A stretch of DNA of 64,000 bases from Treponema bryantii (GCF_900113965.1 NZ_FORI01000002.1:310001-374000); one strand, 5' to 3'; counted from the stretch's first letter, positions 34,991-44,340 are shown. Numbers and translations: made by a program. Notes: generated by a model from the sequence alone, not told the origin.

Positions 34991-36736
34991 ATGAAAAAAA
35001 CATCAATCGTGCTTACGGCTGCACTTTTGTGTATTTCCCTGATTGGATGTGCAAAAAAAGAAGCTAAGAGTTCTAACGGTGCCGCTGCTGCTGTTACAAA
35101 GGTAGCAGATGCATCAACTCTCGTAAGCAAATCATTCATTGATCCTGTAAAGGACTGGTCAAAGTATGATAACCTTATTAAGGAAATCAAGGCTGAGACA
35201 AACTACGCTGAACGTACAAAGAAAATGCACGAAGCAGAAGACATCCTTATGTCTAACTACTGTGTAATTCCATTGTACTACTACAACGACGTTTACATGC
35301 AGAAAGCTTATGTAAGCGGAATCTATGCAAACGCATTTGCTACAAAATTCTTTATGTATTCAAAGATGAGCAATGGTGCTAAAACTCTTCGCATCAACCT
35401 TGCTTCTGAACCAGACTACCTTGACCCAGCTTTGAACTCATCTGTAGACGGTGCTTGTCTTGCAGCTAACTCATTCTCAGGTCTTTATACATATAACGAC
35501 AAGGGACAGACAGTTCCAGCTTGTGCAGAAAGCTACAAAGTTTCTTCTGACGGTTTGACATACACAGTAACACTTAAGAAAAACCTTAAGTGGTCTGACG
35601 GTTCTGCTCTTACTGCAGCAGATTTCGAATACTCTTGGAAGCGTGCAGTATCTCCAGATACAGCTGCTGACTATGAATATATGTTCTCTGGTTTCGACGG
35701 ATATGAAAGTGGTGCTTTGAACGTTAAGGCTCTTAACGATACAACTCTTGAATTCAAACTCATCGCTCCATGTGCTTACATCGAAGACCTTATGGCATTC
35801 CCAACATTCTACCCAGTTTGCAAGAAATATGTTGAAGCTCACTCTACAAAAGATGCTCCTGGAGCATGGTGTACAGAAGCTGGCTTCGTAAGCAACGGTC
35901 CATTCGTATGTTCAGAATGGAAGCACGATGTTTCTATGACATATACAAAGAACCCATACTGGTTCGATGCTGACAAAGTTTCTGTAGAAAAGCTTGAGTT
36001 CATGCTTTCTGCTGATGATACAGCAATCTTTGCTGCTTACAATGCTGGAAACCTTGACTTTGCTGATACAGTTCCAACAGATGAAATTGAAAAGCTTCTT
36101 GAAACAAAGAACTCTGAATTCTACATCGTTGACGAACTTGGTACATACTATGTTGCATTCAACGCAAAGAGCAAGCTCTTTGACGGAAAAACACCTGAGC
36201 AGGCTGCTTGTATGAGACAGGCATTCTCTCTCCTTATCGACCGTGATTACATCTGTGAAAACATTGGTCAGACAGGACAGGTTGCTGCTAACGCATTCAT
36301 TCCACTCGGAATGGCTGATGGTAACGGTGGTACATTCAAGTCTGATGCTGTAAAGCAGGGATACTATGATCCATCTGCTATCAACACAAATCAGGCTGCA
36401 ACTGTAGCTAAGGCTAAAGAACTTCTTATGGCTGCCGGCTACAAGTTCGATGCAGAAGGAAAACTTTCTTCTGAAACTCCAATTACTATTGAATACCTCA
36501 CAAACCAGAGCACAGGTCATATTGCTGTTGCTGAATCTATGCAGCAGGACTTCTCTGCAGTTGGTATTAAGATGACAATTCAGGTTCAGGACTGGAACGT
36601 ATTCCTTGAAGAACGCAAGAGCGGTAACTTCGACATTGCACGTGAAGGTTGGATTGCAGACTTCAACGACCCAATCAACATGCTTGAAATGTGGATTACA
36701 AACTCTGGAAACAACGACTGCCAGTTCGGTCGCTAA
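34991..36736 (+). CDS. oppA: Circularly permuted oligopeptide-binding lipoprotein OppA
   Basis: ATG 34991 has an AGGAG site and gives 581 residues with a lipobox at Cys20 (SLIGC). Residues about 55-126 (35153-35368) match the usual C-terminal end of OppA: SKYDNLIKEIKAETN, then EDILMS, VIPLYYYNDVYMQK and FFMYSKM. The usual N-terminal part starts only at about residue 131 (TLRINLASEPDYLDP). The protein stops at ITNSGNNDCQFGR, exactly where the normal C-terminal block would begin. The whole fold is present once but in rotated order. It is the last gene of the opp operon. Confidence 0.88.
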   Translation: MKKTSIVLTAALLCISLIGCAKKEAKSSNGAAAAVTKVADASTLVSKSFIDPVKDWSKYDNLIKEIKAETNYAERTKKMHEAEDILMSNYCVIPLYYYNDVYMQKAYVSGIYANAFATKFFMYSKMSNGAKTLRINLASEPDYLDPALNSSVDGACLAANSFSGLYTYNDKGQTVPACAESYKVSSDGLTYTVTLKKNLKWSDGSALTAADFEYSWKRAVSPDTAADYEYMFSGFDGYESGALNVKALNDTTLEFKLIAPCAYIEDLMAFPTFYPVCKKYVEAHSTKDAPGAWCTEAGFVSNGPFVCSEWKHDVSMTYTKNPYWFDADKVSVEKLEFMLSADDTAIFAAYNAGNLDFADTVPTDEIEKLLETKNSEFYIVDELGTYYVAFNAKSKLFDGKTPEQAACMRQAFSLLIDRDYICENIGQTGQVAANAFIPLGMADGNGGTFKSDAVKQGYYDPSAINTNQAATVAKAKELLMAAGYKFDAEGKLSSETPITIEYLTNQSTGHIAVAESMQQDFSAVGIKMTIQVQDWNVFLEERKSGNFDIAREGWIADFNDPINMLEMWITNSGNNDCQFGR

Positions 36737-36757
36737 TACTACCTGTTGAACTTAACA

Positions 36758-36830
36758 ATGGTTTCGATACGATGCTTCGCATCACTCAACCATCGGTGGT
36801 TGAGTAGGCCGCAGGCCGTATCGAAACCAT
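36758..36830. repeat. Palindromic repeat family A, copy 4
   Basis: Perfect outer arms ATGGTTTCGATAC (36758-36770) and GTATCGAAACCAT (36818-36830), with CACTCAACCA and TGGTTGAG inside. It begins 22 bases after the oppA stop and may end transcription. Confidence 0.85.
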
Positions 36831-36873
36831 ACTTTTTTAACACTCTTTAATTATACTAAATTTCTTTACTATA

Positions 36874-36916
36874 TTTTAATTTTTCTATTGAATTTTTCCC
36901 CCGAATCTTGTAATAT
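36874..36916 (+). promoter_or_regulatory. Promoter with upstream block shared with 29117
   Basis: TTGAAT (36888-36893), a 17-base spacer and TAATAT (36911-36916). The 24 bases at 36874-36897 are identical to 29117-29140. The transcript would have a leader of about 35 bases. Confidence 0.55.
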
Positions 36917-36956
36917 TCAAAATATGAATGAGGCATAAGAGCCTCGAGGAGTAATT

Positions 36957-37508
36957 ATGAATGAGGAGATAAAGGCTGTAGCAGACCGTTTGATCGGTCT
37001 GCGTGAAATTATGGATGTATCTGTTGAAGAAGCTGCGGGTGTATGCGGCATTTCAATTGACCAGTACAAGAAATATGAAACTGGTACTGTTGATATTCCA
37101 GTTGGTATTCTTCAGTCTATGTCTAAGAAGTATGGTATTGACCTTGGCACTCTTATCTCCGGCAAGGAACCTCATATGCACTCCTACTGCCTGACAAAGA
37201 AAGACAAGGGGCTCTCTGTGGATCGCCGCAGTGACTATAAATACCAGGCACTTGCTGCAGGCTTCCAGAACAGAAAGGCTGATCCGTTTATCGTAACAAT
37301 TACACCCGAAGAAACTCGTGAGATTCATTTCAATTCTCACCCAGGACACGAGTTTGAATATATGATCGAAGGTTCGATGAAGCTTGTGGTGGACGGAAAA
37401 GAAATGACACTCGAAGAAGGTGACAGTGTATACTTCGATGCAACAAAGCAGCATGGTATGCAGGCATTAAATGATAAAAAGGCTAAATTTTTAGCAATAA
37501 TTATATAG
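36957..37508 (+). CDS. XRE-family regulator with C-terminal cupin, second copy
   Basis: This 183-residue protein has a helix-turn-helix at residues 12-60 (VEEAAGVCGISIDQYKKYE) and a cupin at 105-180 (HPGHEFEYMIEGSMK, EEGDSVYFDA, KQHGMQA). GAGGAG precedes the start. It shares its layout with the gene at 16763. The ligase gene starts 9 bases after its stop, so the two form one unit. I infer that it senses a carboxylic acid or acyl-CoA and controls the ligase. Confidence 0.88.
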   Translation: MNEEIKAVADRLIGLREIMDVSVEEAAGVCGISIDQYKKYETGTVDIPVGILQSMSKKYGIDLGTLISGKEPHMHSYCLTKKDKGLSVDRRSDYKYQALAAGFQNRKADPFIVTITPEETREIHFNSHPGHEFEYMIEGSMKLVVDGKEMTLEEGDSVYFDATKQHGMQALNDKKAKFLAIII

Positions 37509-37517
37509 GATTTTTAT

Positions 37518-39212
37518 ATGTTAGAAGATTTTCTAGAACGAACAGAGTTTACAGATTACAACGACTTTTTTAAGAACTACAAAATAAAAGTGCCGGAAAA
37601 CTTCAACTTCGGATATGACGTAGTTGATGTACTTGCACAGCGCACCCCAGATGCAACAGCATTTATCTGGTGCAACGACAATGATGAAGAAGTTCGCATG
37701 ACATTCGGCGAACTCAAGGAACGTACAGACAAGGCAGCAGCTTATTTCCGCAGCATTGGAATTAAGCGCGGTGACTTTGTTATGCTGATTCTTCAGCGCC
37801 GTTACGAGTTCTGGATTTCTATTGTTGCACTTCATAAAATTGGAGCAGCTGTAATTCCTGCAACTCACATGCTTACAAAAGAAGACATTGTTTTCCGCTG
37901 TAATGCAGCTTTTATTAAAGCAGTTGTAGCTGTTGACCACAGAGATCTTTTCACATATATCGAAGATGCTCAGAAAGAATGTCCATCTCTCAAAACTCTT
38001 GTTGCAGTTCCTCCTTTTGGAATTGATAAGGGAATGAGTGCAGAGTTCAAGGCAAAACATCCAACCTGGCTAGACTTTACAGAAGGCTATATGAACGTAA
38101 GTGATGCTGCCTTGTCTGATTTCCACGCTCTTAAACGCGAAGATATCAGCAAGAACAATGACATCCTTCTTGCATACTTTACATCTGGAACTACAAGTCA
38201 TCCAAAACTTGTTTCTCATAACTTCCTTTATCCGCTCGGACATATCGTTACTGCAAGTTACTGGCAGCAGGTACAGAAGGGCGGACTCCACCTTACAGTT
38301 GCTGATACGGGCTGGGGTAAGGCAGTTTGGGGAAAACTTTATGGTCAGTGGATTGCAGAATGTTCTGTATTCATCTATGACTATCACGACAAGTTTAAGC
38401 CAATCGATCTTATCAAACAGATTGAAAAGCATCACATAACTTCTTTCTGTGCGCCTCCAACAATCTACCGCTTCCTTATTCAGGAAGATTTAACTCAGTA
38501 TGATTTCTCAAGCTGTCTGCATTGGTCTACAGCCGGTGAACCACTTTCAGAAGAAGTTTTCAACAAGTGGAAGGAAATCACTGGAAAAGAAATCCGTGAA
38601 GGATTTGGTCAGACTGAAACTACCTTGTCGCTTTTTAATTATGGCAACGAGCGTATTAAGCCTGGCAGCCTTGGTAAGCCTGCACCGTACTACAACGTAA
38701 CACTTATCGATGAAGAGGGAAATGAAGTAGAGGACGGTGAAGTTGGAGAAATCGTAGTAGATATGTCTAACGGAAATTTCCCTGGCTTGTTCATGGAATA
38801 CTTTGGTGATGAAGCAAAGACTAAGTCTGTAATGCACGACGGCTACTATCACACTTCTGATAACGCATGGCGTGACGAAGACGGATACTTCTGGTTCACA
38901 GGCCGTAACGACGACGTTATCAAATGTTCTGGTTATCGCATTGGTACTTTCGAAGTTGAGTCTGTTCTTATGCAGCATCCTGCTGTTGTTGAATGTGCAG
39001 TTACTGCAGCTCCTGATCCTGTTCGCGGTCAGGTTGTTAAAGCAACAATCATTCTTGCAAAGGGCTATGAAGGTTCTCCAGAACTTGTAAAAGATATTCA
39101 GAACTTTGTTAAGAAAACAACAGCTCCATACAAATATCCACGTATCGTAGACTTTGTAACAGAGCTGCCAAAGACAATTTCTGGTAAGATTAAACGAAAG
39201 GATATTAAGTAG
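37518..39212 (+). CDS. Acyl-CoA synthetase (acetyl/medium-chain ACS-like)
   Basis: This 564-residue adenylate-forming enzyme has YFTSGTTSHPKLVSH (ATP loop), STAGEPLSEEVFNKW, EGFGQTETTL, YYHTSDNAW and the C-terminal Lys in TISGKIKRKDIK. The form of these motifs is closer to acetyl-CoA and ACSM-type ligases than to FadD. It activates a short or medium carboxylic acid. It is co-transcribed with a XRE-cupin regulator and followed by a structured repeat that also follows the XRE-cupin gene at 16763. Confidence 0.9.
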   Translation: MLEDFLERTEFTDYNDFFKNYKIKVPENFNFGYDVVDVLAQRTPDATAFIWCNDNDEEVRMTFGELKERTDKAAAYFRSIGIKRGDFVMLILQRRYEFWISIVALHKIGAAVIPATHMLTKEDIVFRCNAAFIKAVVAVDHRDLFTYIEDAQKECPSLKTLVAVPPFGIDKGMSAEFKAKHPTWLDFTEGYMNVSDAALSDFHALKREDISKNNDILLAYFTSGTTSHPKLVSHNFLYPLGHIVTASYWQQVQKGGLHLTVADTGWGKAVWGKLYGQWIAECSVFIYDYHDKFKPIDLIKQIEKHHITSFCAPPTIYRFLIQEDLTQYDFSSCLHWSTAGEPLSEEVFNKWKEITGKEIREGFGQTETTLSLFNYGNERIKPGSLGKPAPYYNVTLIDEEGNEVEDGEVGEIVVDMSNGNFPGLFMEYFGDEAKTKSVMHDGYYHTSDNAWRDEDGYFWFTGRNDDVIKCSGYRIGTFEVESVLMQHPAVVECAVTAAPDPVRGQVVKATIILAKGYEGSPELVKDIQNFVKKTTAPYKYPRIVDFVTELPKTISGKIKRKDIK

Positions 39213-39217
39213 GCAAC

Positions 39218-39309
39218 AATCGAAGAGCCGTTAAAAACTGGGCTGCGACAGCAGGCCAGTTTAGGCTCATCGAAAGAATGCCTCAGAGGCAAGCTATGCT
39301 TGCCGACCA
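39218..39309. repeat. Structured repeat family D, copy 2
   Basis: Same layout as 17339-17431: GAGCCGTTAAAAACTGG pairs with CCAGTTTAGGCTC around GCTGCGACAGCA, then TCATCGAAAGAA, then GGCAAG/CTTGCC around CTATG. Stem differences from copy 1 are paired. Confidence 0.75.
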
Positions 39310-39315
39310 TTTCTG

Positions 39316-40932
39316 TTATTCCACTAAATATTCATAAATATACCCAAACGGATCTTCTACCATTCCGCAGGTATCACCAAATTCCATCAATAGTCCATTA
39401 CTTTCTGCTGATGTTTTCCACTCAGGTAAATCATTTCCCTTTGTATCCTTTCCATTAGGATTTCCATACTTCACAAAATTCAGCCAGTAAGAACTCATGA
39501 TTTCTTCAAGCTCATAGTCCCGCGCTGTATAGTTCTTAGTTCTCGGAACATTTCTGTATGCATAAATCAGCTCACCAGAATGGTTTGTTCCAATTTCACC
39601 ATTTTCACGGGAGAAGTAATATTCATAAACAGGGCGTCCCTGAGCAACAACAGTTTTAGTCCAATCGTCATGAGGATATGTAAAGCAAACTACAGAGAAA
39701 ACATCATTATACAATTCCTTAAGCTGCTTATTATTGTTTGTTCCGAATTTTTCAAGGAAGGCAGAAGTATTGTCCTTCATGCTTGGCTTAAGAAGGGCAG
39801 CGATATTCTTTTTATTTACTTTTGTAAAGAAAGCAAAGCCAAAGCCTTCACGCTTATTAAATCCGTTCAAAAGGGCTTCTTCATGATTCAAGCCTTTCTG
39901 ATAAATCTCGTAAGGAGTTTCCGGCAAAGCATATCCATCAACAGTCATCGAATTATTTGCGTACTTTGTTTTGATAAGCTTTGATGCTGGAATAGCTCTC
40001 AGTTCTTCAATAGAGTTGCACTTAAATTCCTTTTTAATATCATCACCCATTTTGAGGGCTGCATCGATTGTGCGGAAAGTATGAGGCGGAGTCTTTTGAA
40101 CTACAGAAGAGCTTTCACCAATTGCACGGCGGAAAAATCCTTTTGTAAGCGGGGTAGCGCACAAAGCATTAACAGAAGAAGAACCTGCAGATTCTCCGGC
40201 AATTGTAACATTACCTGCATCTCCTTCAAAGGCTGTAATATTATTATGAACCCATTCAAGAGCTTTTATCTGATCAAGTAAACCATAGTTTCCGGTTGTT
40301 CCATGTTCAGACTCGGCAGCAAGTTCACGGTCTGCAAAGTAGCCGAACACGCCTGTGCGGTATGCAATATTTACTACAATAATTCCATTGCGTGCCAGAT
40401 TCTCTCCATCATATTTTGAATACCAGCTTGAACCGGTCATAAGAGAACCACCGTGTACATAAACCAGAACAGGCCATCCGCCTTCAGGTGCTTTTCCAGA
40501 AGGCTTCCACACATTCAGATAAAGACAGTCTTCACTTACTGGAGCTCCGTAAGTTCGGTCATTCTTAGCATGGGTATAAAGATTCATAAGAGAATTGTAG
40601 AGCCAGCCGCTTTGATTCTGCATTGCCATTGGAGCAAAGTGGTCTGCTTCAAGAACTCCGTTCCATGGAATTACATCCTGTGGTTCTTTCCAGCGAAGTT
40701 CTCCAACAGGAGGAGCGGCAAAAGGAATACCGGCATATATTTCTACAGTTCCATCTTTATTAAAGATTCCACGAACATCGCCGCCAGTAACAGCTACAAC
40801 GTCTGTACGCATCTGAACTTTAAGCCCTGTAGGACTTGTTTTTTGTGCATTAGAAGCACAGCCTGTAATTGAAAGAAAAATTAAAAACAGCGCAGAAAGA
40901 GCGCCAATATGTTTAATAGTATTGATTTTCAT
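39316..40932 (-). CDS. Type B carboxylesterase lipoprotein
   Basis: This 538-residue protein has a lipoprotein signal ending SITGC. The alpha/beta-hydrolase part has YVHGGSLMTGS, GESAGSSSVNAL (catalytic Ser) and GTNHSGELIY (likely His). Family members hydrolyse carboxylic esters; substrates may include acylated plant polysaccharides, though this is inference. It is convergent with the acyl-CoA synthetase and separated from it by repeat D. Confidence 0.9.
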   Translation of the reverse strand: MKINTIKHIGALSALFLIFLSITGCASNAQKTSPTGLKVQMRTDVVAVTGGDVRGIFNKDGTVEIYAGIPFAAPPVGELRWKEPQDVIPWNGVLEADHFAPMAMQNQSGWLYNSLMNLYTHAKNDRTYGAPVSEDCLYLNVWKPSGKAPEGGWPVLVYVHGGSLMTGSSWYSKYDGENLARNGIIVVNIAYRTGVFGYFADRELAAESEHGTTGNYGLLDQIKALEWVHNNITAFEGDAGNVTIAGESAGSSSVNALCATPLTKGFFRRAIGESSSVVQKTPPHTFRTIDAALKMGDDIKKEFKCNSIEELRAIPASKLIKTKYANNSMTVDGYALPETPYEIYQKGLNHEEALLNGFNKREGFGFAFFTKVNKKNIAALLKPSMKDNTSAFLEKFGTNNNKQLKELYNDVFSVVCFTYPHDDWTKTVVAQGRPVYEYYFSRENGEIGTNHSGELIYAYRNVPRTKNYTARDYELEEIMSSYWLNFVKYGNPNGKDTKGNDLPEWKTSAESNGLLMEFGDTCGMVEDPFGYIYEYLVE

Positions 40933-41078
40933 ATCTATAATATATTGAAAACTCTTATGAAATTACAAATAAATTTCTGTTTTAATTTTATATAAAACTT
41001 TTTTTGTTATATTTATCGTTGTATATAGCAAAAGATCTAAAAAAATGATATTATCCTAAAAAAATACAACCCGCAGTG

Positions 41079-41165
41079 ATGAACTCCACATCACTTTCCT
41101 TGCCTCACGACGGCAACGCGATAAAACAATCACCGCTAACTGGCGGACTCAGGAGTATCTCATGA
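41079..41165 (+). other. Possible 28-residue upstream ORF overlapping the next start
   Basis: ATG 41079 opens MNSTSLSLPHDGNAIKQ and ends in a TGA that overlaps the next start codon as ATGA. It has no Shine-Dalgarno. The overlap would suit translational coupling, but chance is possible. Confidence 0.25.
41130..41158 (+). promoter_or_regulatory. Leader element: hairpin plus ACTCAGGAGT ribosome site
   Basis: CCGC/GGCGG hairpin (41133-41146) directly followed by ACTCAGGAGT (41147-41156) with the AGGAG ribosome site. The same layout lies before 14060. The rest of 40933-41161 holds an AT-rich stretch and a GTGATG/CATCAC hairpin near 41076-41094. Confidence 0.5.
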
Positions 41166-42433
41166 AAAAAATCACAACAATCTTAGTTTCAATGGTAATG
41201 GTTACCGGACTTGTTTTTGGTGCAGGTAAAAAGGCTAAAGACAAAAAAGTAACTGTTGAAATTTGGCACACTTACAATGGTAAACAAGCAGCTGCCCTCA
41301 ACGATGCAGCAGATCGTTTCAACGCTTCACAGACAAAATATGTTGTAGAAGTAAAGAACCAGGATTATGCAGGCTTTACAGATACTGTTTACAATGCAGT
41401 AGCAAACGGAATTGGTCCTAGCATCATCTTCAACTATGGTACAACAGCTGTAGACTATGCTAACGAAGGTCTTGCAATTGATATCCGCAAATATATTAAG
41501 AAAGACAACAAGAAGGGCGACAAGACAATGCAGAACATCATTGACTCACTTCCAGAGGCAATGAAGACTGACGTACTTGGCTTTGAAGATGGTGGAATTT
41601 ACTATCTTCCTGGTTGTACAACAGGTCCTGTTCTTTTCTATAACAAGACAATCTTCGAAGAGCTTGGCTTGAATCCTCCTACAAACTGGGATGAACTTGT
41701 TGCAGTTTCTAAGACAATCAAAGAAAAGAAAGGAATCCCTGGCTTCCACTCAGATGGTCTTGTAGACAATATTCAGGAACTTATTATGCACAACGGTCTC
41801 GGTTACATTGACGTTGCTAACAAGCGCGTAACTTTCTGTGGTCCAAAGCTTGAAGAAATCTATCAGTGGTATGCAGACAACTGTAAGAAAGGTTACTTCT
41901 CATTCAACACAATCGGACGCTATTCTTCAGAAGACCTCGCTAACGGAGATATCGCTTCATTCTCTGGTTCTTGTGTAAATGATCAGTACATTCAGATGGT
42001 AGAAGGAAAGGGTGAGCTTGGAATGGCTAAGTGGATTGCAGGTGATTTCTATACAGCATGGAACCGTGGACCAATCTTCCTTCACAGAAATGACGCAGTT
42101 GATGAAGGTGCTTACGAATTCGTTAAGTTCTTCTTGAACCGTGAAAACGCTGCTAAGTGGGCAATTGCAAACTCTGCACTTTGTCCTTACGGAACTTCAG
42201 CTGATGTTCCAGAATATGTAAATTATCTTAAGAATCTTCCTGCATCTTCAGCTCTTCCTTACGTTCAGGCTAACATGGCTGTATCTGGATCATTCCCTAA
42301 CGTAACAGGTTCTGCTGCTGTTCGTAAGATTCTTGAAGAGTACCTCAACTATGTAGTTGATGGAAAGATGACTGCAAAAGAAGCCGTAGCTGCAATCGAA
42401 AAGCAGTGTAACGACGCTCTTAACGGTAGATAA
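41162..42433 (+). CDS. ABC importer binding protein, UgpB-like
   Basis: This 423-residue protein has a signal peptide (residues 1-20, no lipobox). Its body is typical of family 1 binding proteins (VEIWHTYNGKQAAALNDAAD, IIFNYGTTAVDYANEG, GPVLFYNKTIFEELGLNPP). It delivers a sugar or glycerol-3-phosphate ester to the permeases encoded after it. The UgpB-like start of the mature part favours glycerol-phosphate or sugars, but the ligand is not certain. It leads a four-gene operon. Confidence 0.9.
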   Translation: MKKITTILVSMVMVTGLVFGAGKKAKDKKVTVEIWHTYNGKQAAALNDAADRFNASQTKYVVEVKNQDYAGFTDTVYNAVANGIGPSIIFNYGTTAVDYANEGLAIDIRKYIKKDNKKGDKTMQNIIDSLPEAMKTDVLGFEDGGIYYLPGCTTGPVLFYNKTIFEELGLNPPTNWDELVAVSKTIKEKKGIPGFHSDGLVDNIQELIMHNGLGYIDVANKRVTFCGPKLEEIYQWYADNCKKGYFSFNTIGRYSSEDLANGDIASFSGSCVNDQYIQMVEGKGELGMAKWIAGDFYTAWNRGPIFLHRNDAVDEGAYEFVKFFLNRENAAKWAIANSALCPYGTSADVPEYVNYLKNLPASSALPYVQANMAVSGSFPNVTGSAAVRKILEEYLNYVVDGKMTAKEAVAAIEKQCNDALNGR

Positions 42434-42460
42434 TACGTTAGAAAAATACGGTATAAAATA

Positions 42461-43432
42461 ATGAAAGTTCGTCTTGAAAACGTAACAAAAAAATACGGCA
42501 CAACACTCGCTGTTAAAGATTTTTCCGCAGAACTTGAAGACGGCCATCTGATTTGTCTTCTTGGTCCTTCGGGCTGCGGTAAATCAACTCTGCTTAATAT
42601 GCTCTGCGGAATTGTTCCTGTAACTGAAGGTAAAATCTTTTTTGATGATAAGGATGTTACAGCTCTTCCGCCAGACCAGCGAAACATCGGCATGGTTTTC
42701 CAGAACTATGCGCTTTATCCTCATATGACAGTAAGCGAAAACATTTCGTTCCCGCTTGAAGTCTTGAAGGTAAACAAAGAAGAGCGAAAGGCTAGAGTAG
42801 ACGCAATTGCAAAACTTGTTCATGTTGATACTCTTTTGCGCCGTTACCCATCAGAGCTCAGTGGCGGTCAGCAGCAGAGAGTTGCGATTGCCCGTGCCAT
42901 GGTAAAAAATCCAAAGTTACTTTTGATGGACGAACCACTTTCAAATCTTGACGCAAGACTCCGCCTTGAAATGCGCGAAGAAATCCGCCGCATCCAGAAG
43001 GAAACCGGAGTTACTACAATCTTTGTAACTCACGATCAGGAAGAAGCAATGTCAATTTCAGATAGCATTCTTTTGATGAAGGACGGCCTTTTAATTCAAA
43101 GCGGTTTGTGTCAGGAATTATACAGAAATCCAAACAGTTTATTTGTTGCAGAGTTCTTAGGTAACCCTCCGGCAAATAAACTTGTACAGGATCAGAAAAT
43201 TACAGCAATCCGTCCGGAAAGCTTCTACCTTGATGACAATGGTACAGAAGCAGAAATCCTTTCAATCAGTGAAATGGGAAAAGATCAGATTGTAACTCTT
43301 TCATACCTTGGAAATACAGTTCGCGCTGTTTTGAATCTTGAAGATGAAAGCCTTACAACCGGTTCAAAAATAAAAGTAAGCCTTAAACAAAAAGGTGTCT
43401 TTTATTTTGATTATCAGGGAAGGAGACTTTAG
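42461..43432 (+). CDS. Sugar ABC importer ATPase (MalK/UgpC type)
   Basis: This 323-residue ATPase has Walker A GPSGCGKST, Q-loop FQNYALYPHM, signature LSGGQQQRVAIA and Walker B LLLMDEPLSNLD. It is shorter than usual MalK (about 370), with a reduced C-terminal regulatory domain. It powers the permeases that follow, and overlaps the next gene by one base. Confidence 0.94.
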   Translation: MKVRLENVTKKYGTTLAVKDFSAELEDGHLICLLGPSGCGKSTLLNMLCGIVPVTEGKIFFDDKDVTALPPDQRNIGMVFQNYALYPHMTVSENISFPLEVLKVNKEERKARVDAIAKLVHVDTLLRRYPSELSGGQQQRVAIARAMVKNPKLLLMDEPLSNLDARLRLEMREEIRRIQKETGVTTIFVTHDQEEAMSISDSILLMKDGLLIQSGLCQELYRNPNSLFVAEFLGNPPANKLVQDQKITAIRPESFYLDDNGTEAEILSISEMGKDQIVTLSYLGNTVRAVLNLEDESLTTGSKIKVSLKQKGVFYFDYQGRRL

Positions 43433-44340
43433 TGAAGTATTCACCTGAACGCCATAACCGTTTTAATAAAATTGAGCCATGGCTCTATCTTGCTCCGTTC
43501 CTGATTTTCATAATCATCTTTACTCTTTATCCTGTAATCAATGTATTTACAATTTCCTTTAAGGAAAATTACAGCTATCTGCGAGGAACTTTTAAAGCCT
43601 TAAATTTTGAAAATTATAAATATGTTTTAACTGATGACAAATTTATTTCAGGCTTAAAGAACACAGCGCTCTATGTTTTGTTTGTTGTTCCAATTAGTAC
43701 AGCAATATCACTTTTCTTTGCAAATCTCTTAAATAAAAAAGTGCGGGGAAGTGCAGTTTTCCAGACAGCCTTCTTCCTTCCAATGGTAACTTCTGTAACT
43801 GCCGTGGGCCTTATCTGGCGTCTTATGTATAACCAGCAGTACGGAATTATTAACTGGGTACTTTCAAAATTCGGAATCGAAAAAATCGGGTGGGTGACTG
43901 AATCAAAGTGGTCGCTGCTTGCCCTTATCATATTTGGAATCTGGAATATTCTTCCATTTACAATTATCATTCTGCTTTCTGGTATGCAGAACATCAACGA
44001 AATGTATTATACAGTTGCGCGCGTAGACGGAGCAAAGCCAATGAGGATTTTCTTTAAGATTACGGTTCCTCTTTTGTCTCCGACAATCTTCCTTGTGTGC
44101 ATTGTAAATACTATCAGCTGCTTTAAGGTTTTCAGTGAGCTTTATCCATTGTTCTATGGAAAACCGGGACCTTATTACAATCTGTATACCGTGGTTTATT
44201 ACATCAGATATGCGATGATGGAAAAGAGAAAGTATGGTTATGCAGCTGCTGCAGCCGTTATTCTTTTCCTCTGTATTTTTGTAGTAACATTGCTTGAGCT
44301 CCATCTCAAAAAAAGAATGGGAAGGAAGGGCTTGAAATGA
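43432..44340 (+). CDS. Sugar ABC importer permease (UgpA/MalF type)
   Basis: This 302-residue permease starts at GTG 43432. Six membrane helices and the EAA loop VARVDGAKPMRIFFKITVPLL mark it as a MalF/UgpA family channel subunit. It overlaps the second permease by 4 bases (ATGA). Confidence 0.93.
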   Translation: MKYSPERHNRFNKIEPWLYLAPFLIFIIIFTLYPVINVFTISFKENYSYLRGTFKALNFENYKYVLTDDKFISGLKNTALYVLFVVPISTAISLFFANLLNKKVRGSAVFQTAFFLPMVTSVTAVGLIWRLMYNQQYGIINWVLSKFGIEKIGWVTESKWSLLALIIFGIWNILPFTIIILLSGMQNINEMYYTVARVDGAKPMRIFFKITVPLLSPTIFLVCIVNTISCFKVFSELYPLFYGKPGPYYNLYTVVYYIRYAMMEKRKYGYAAAAAVILFLCIFVVTLLELHLKKRMGRKGLK

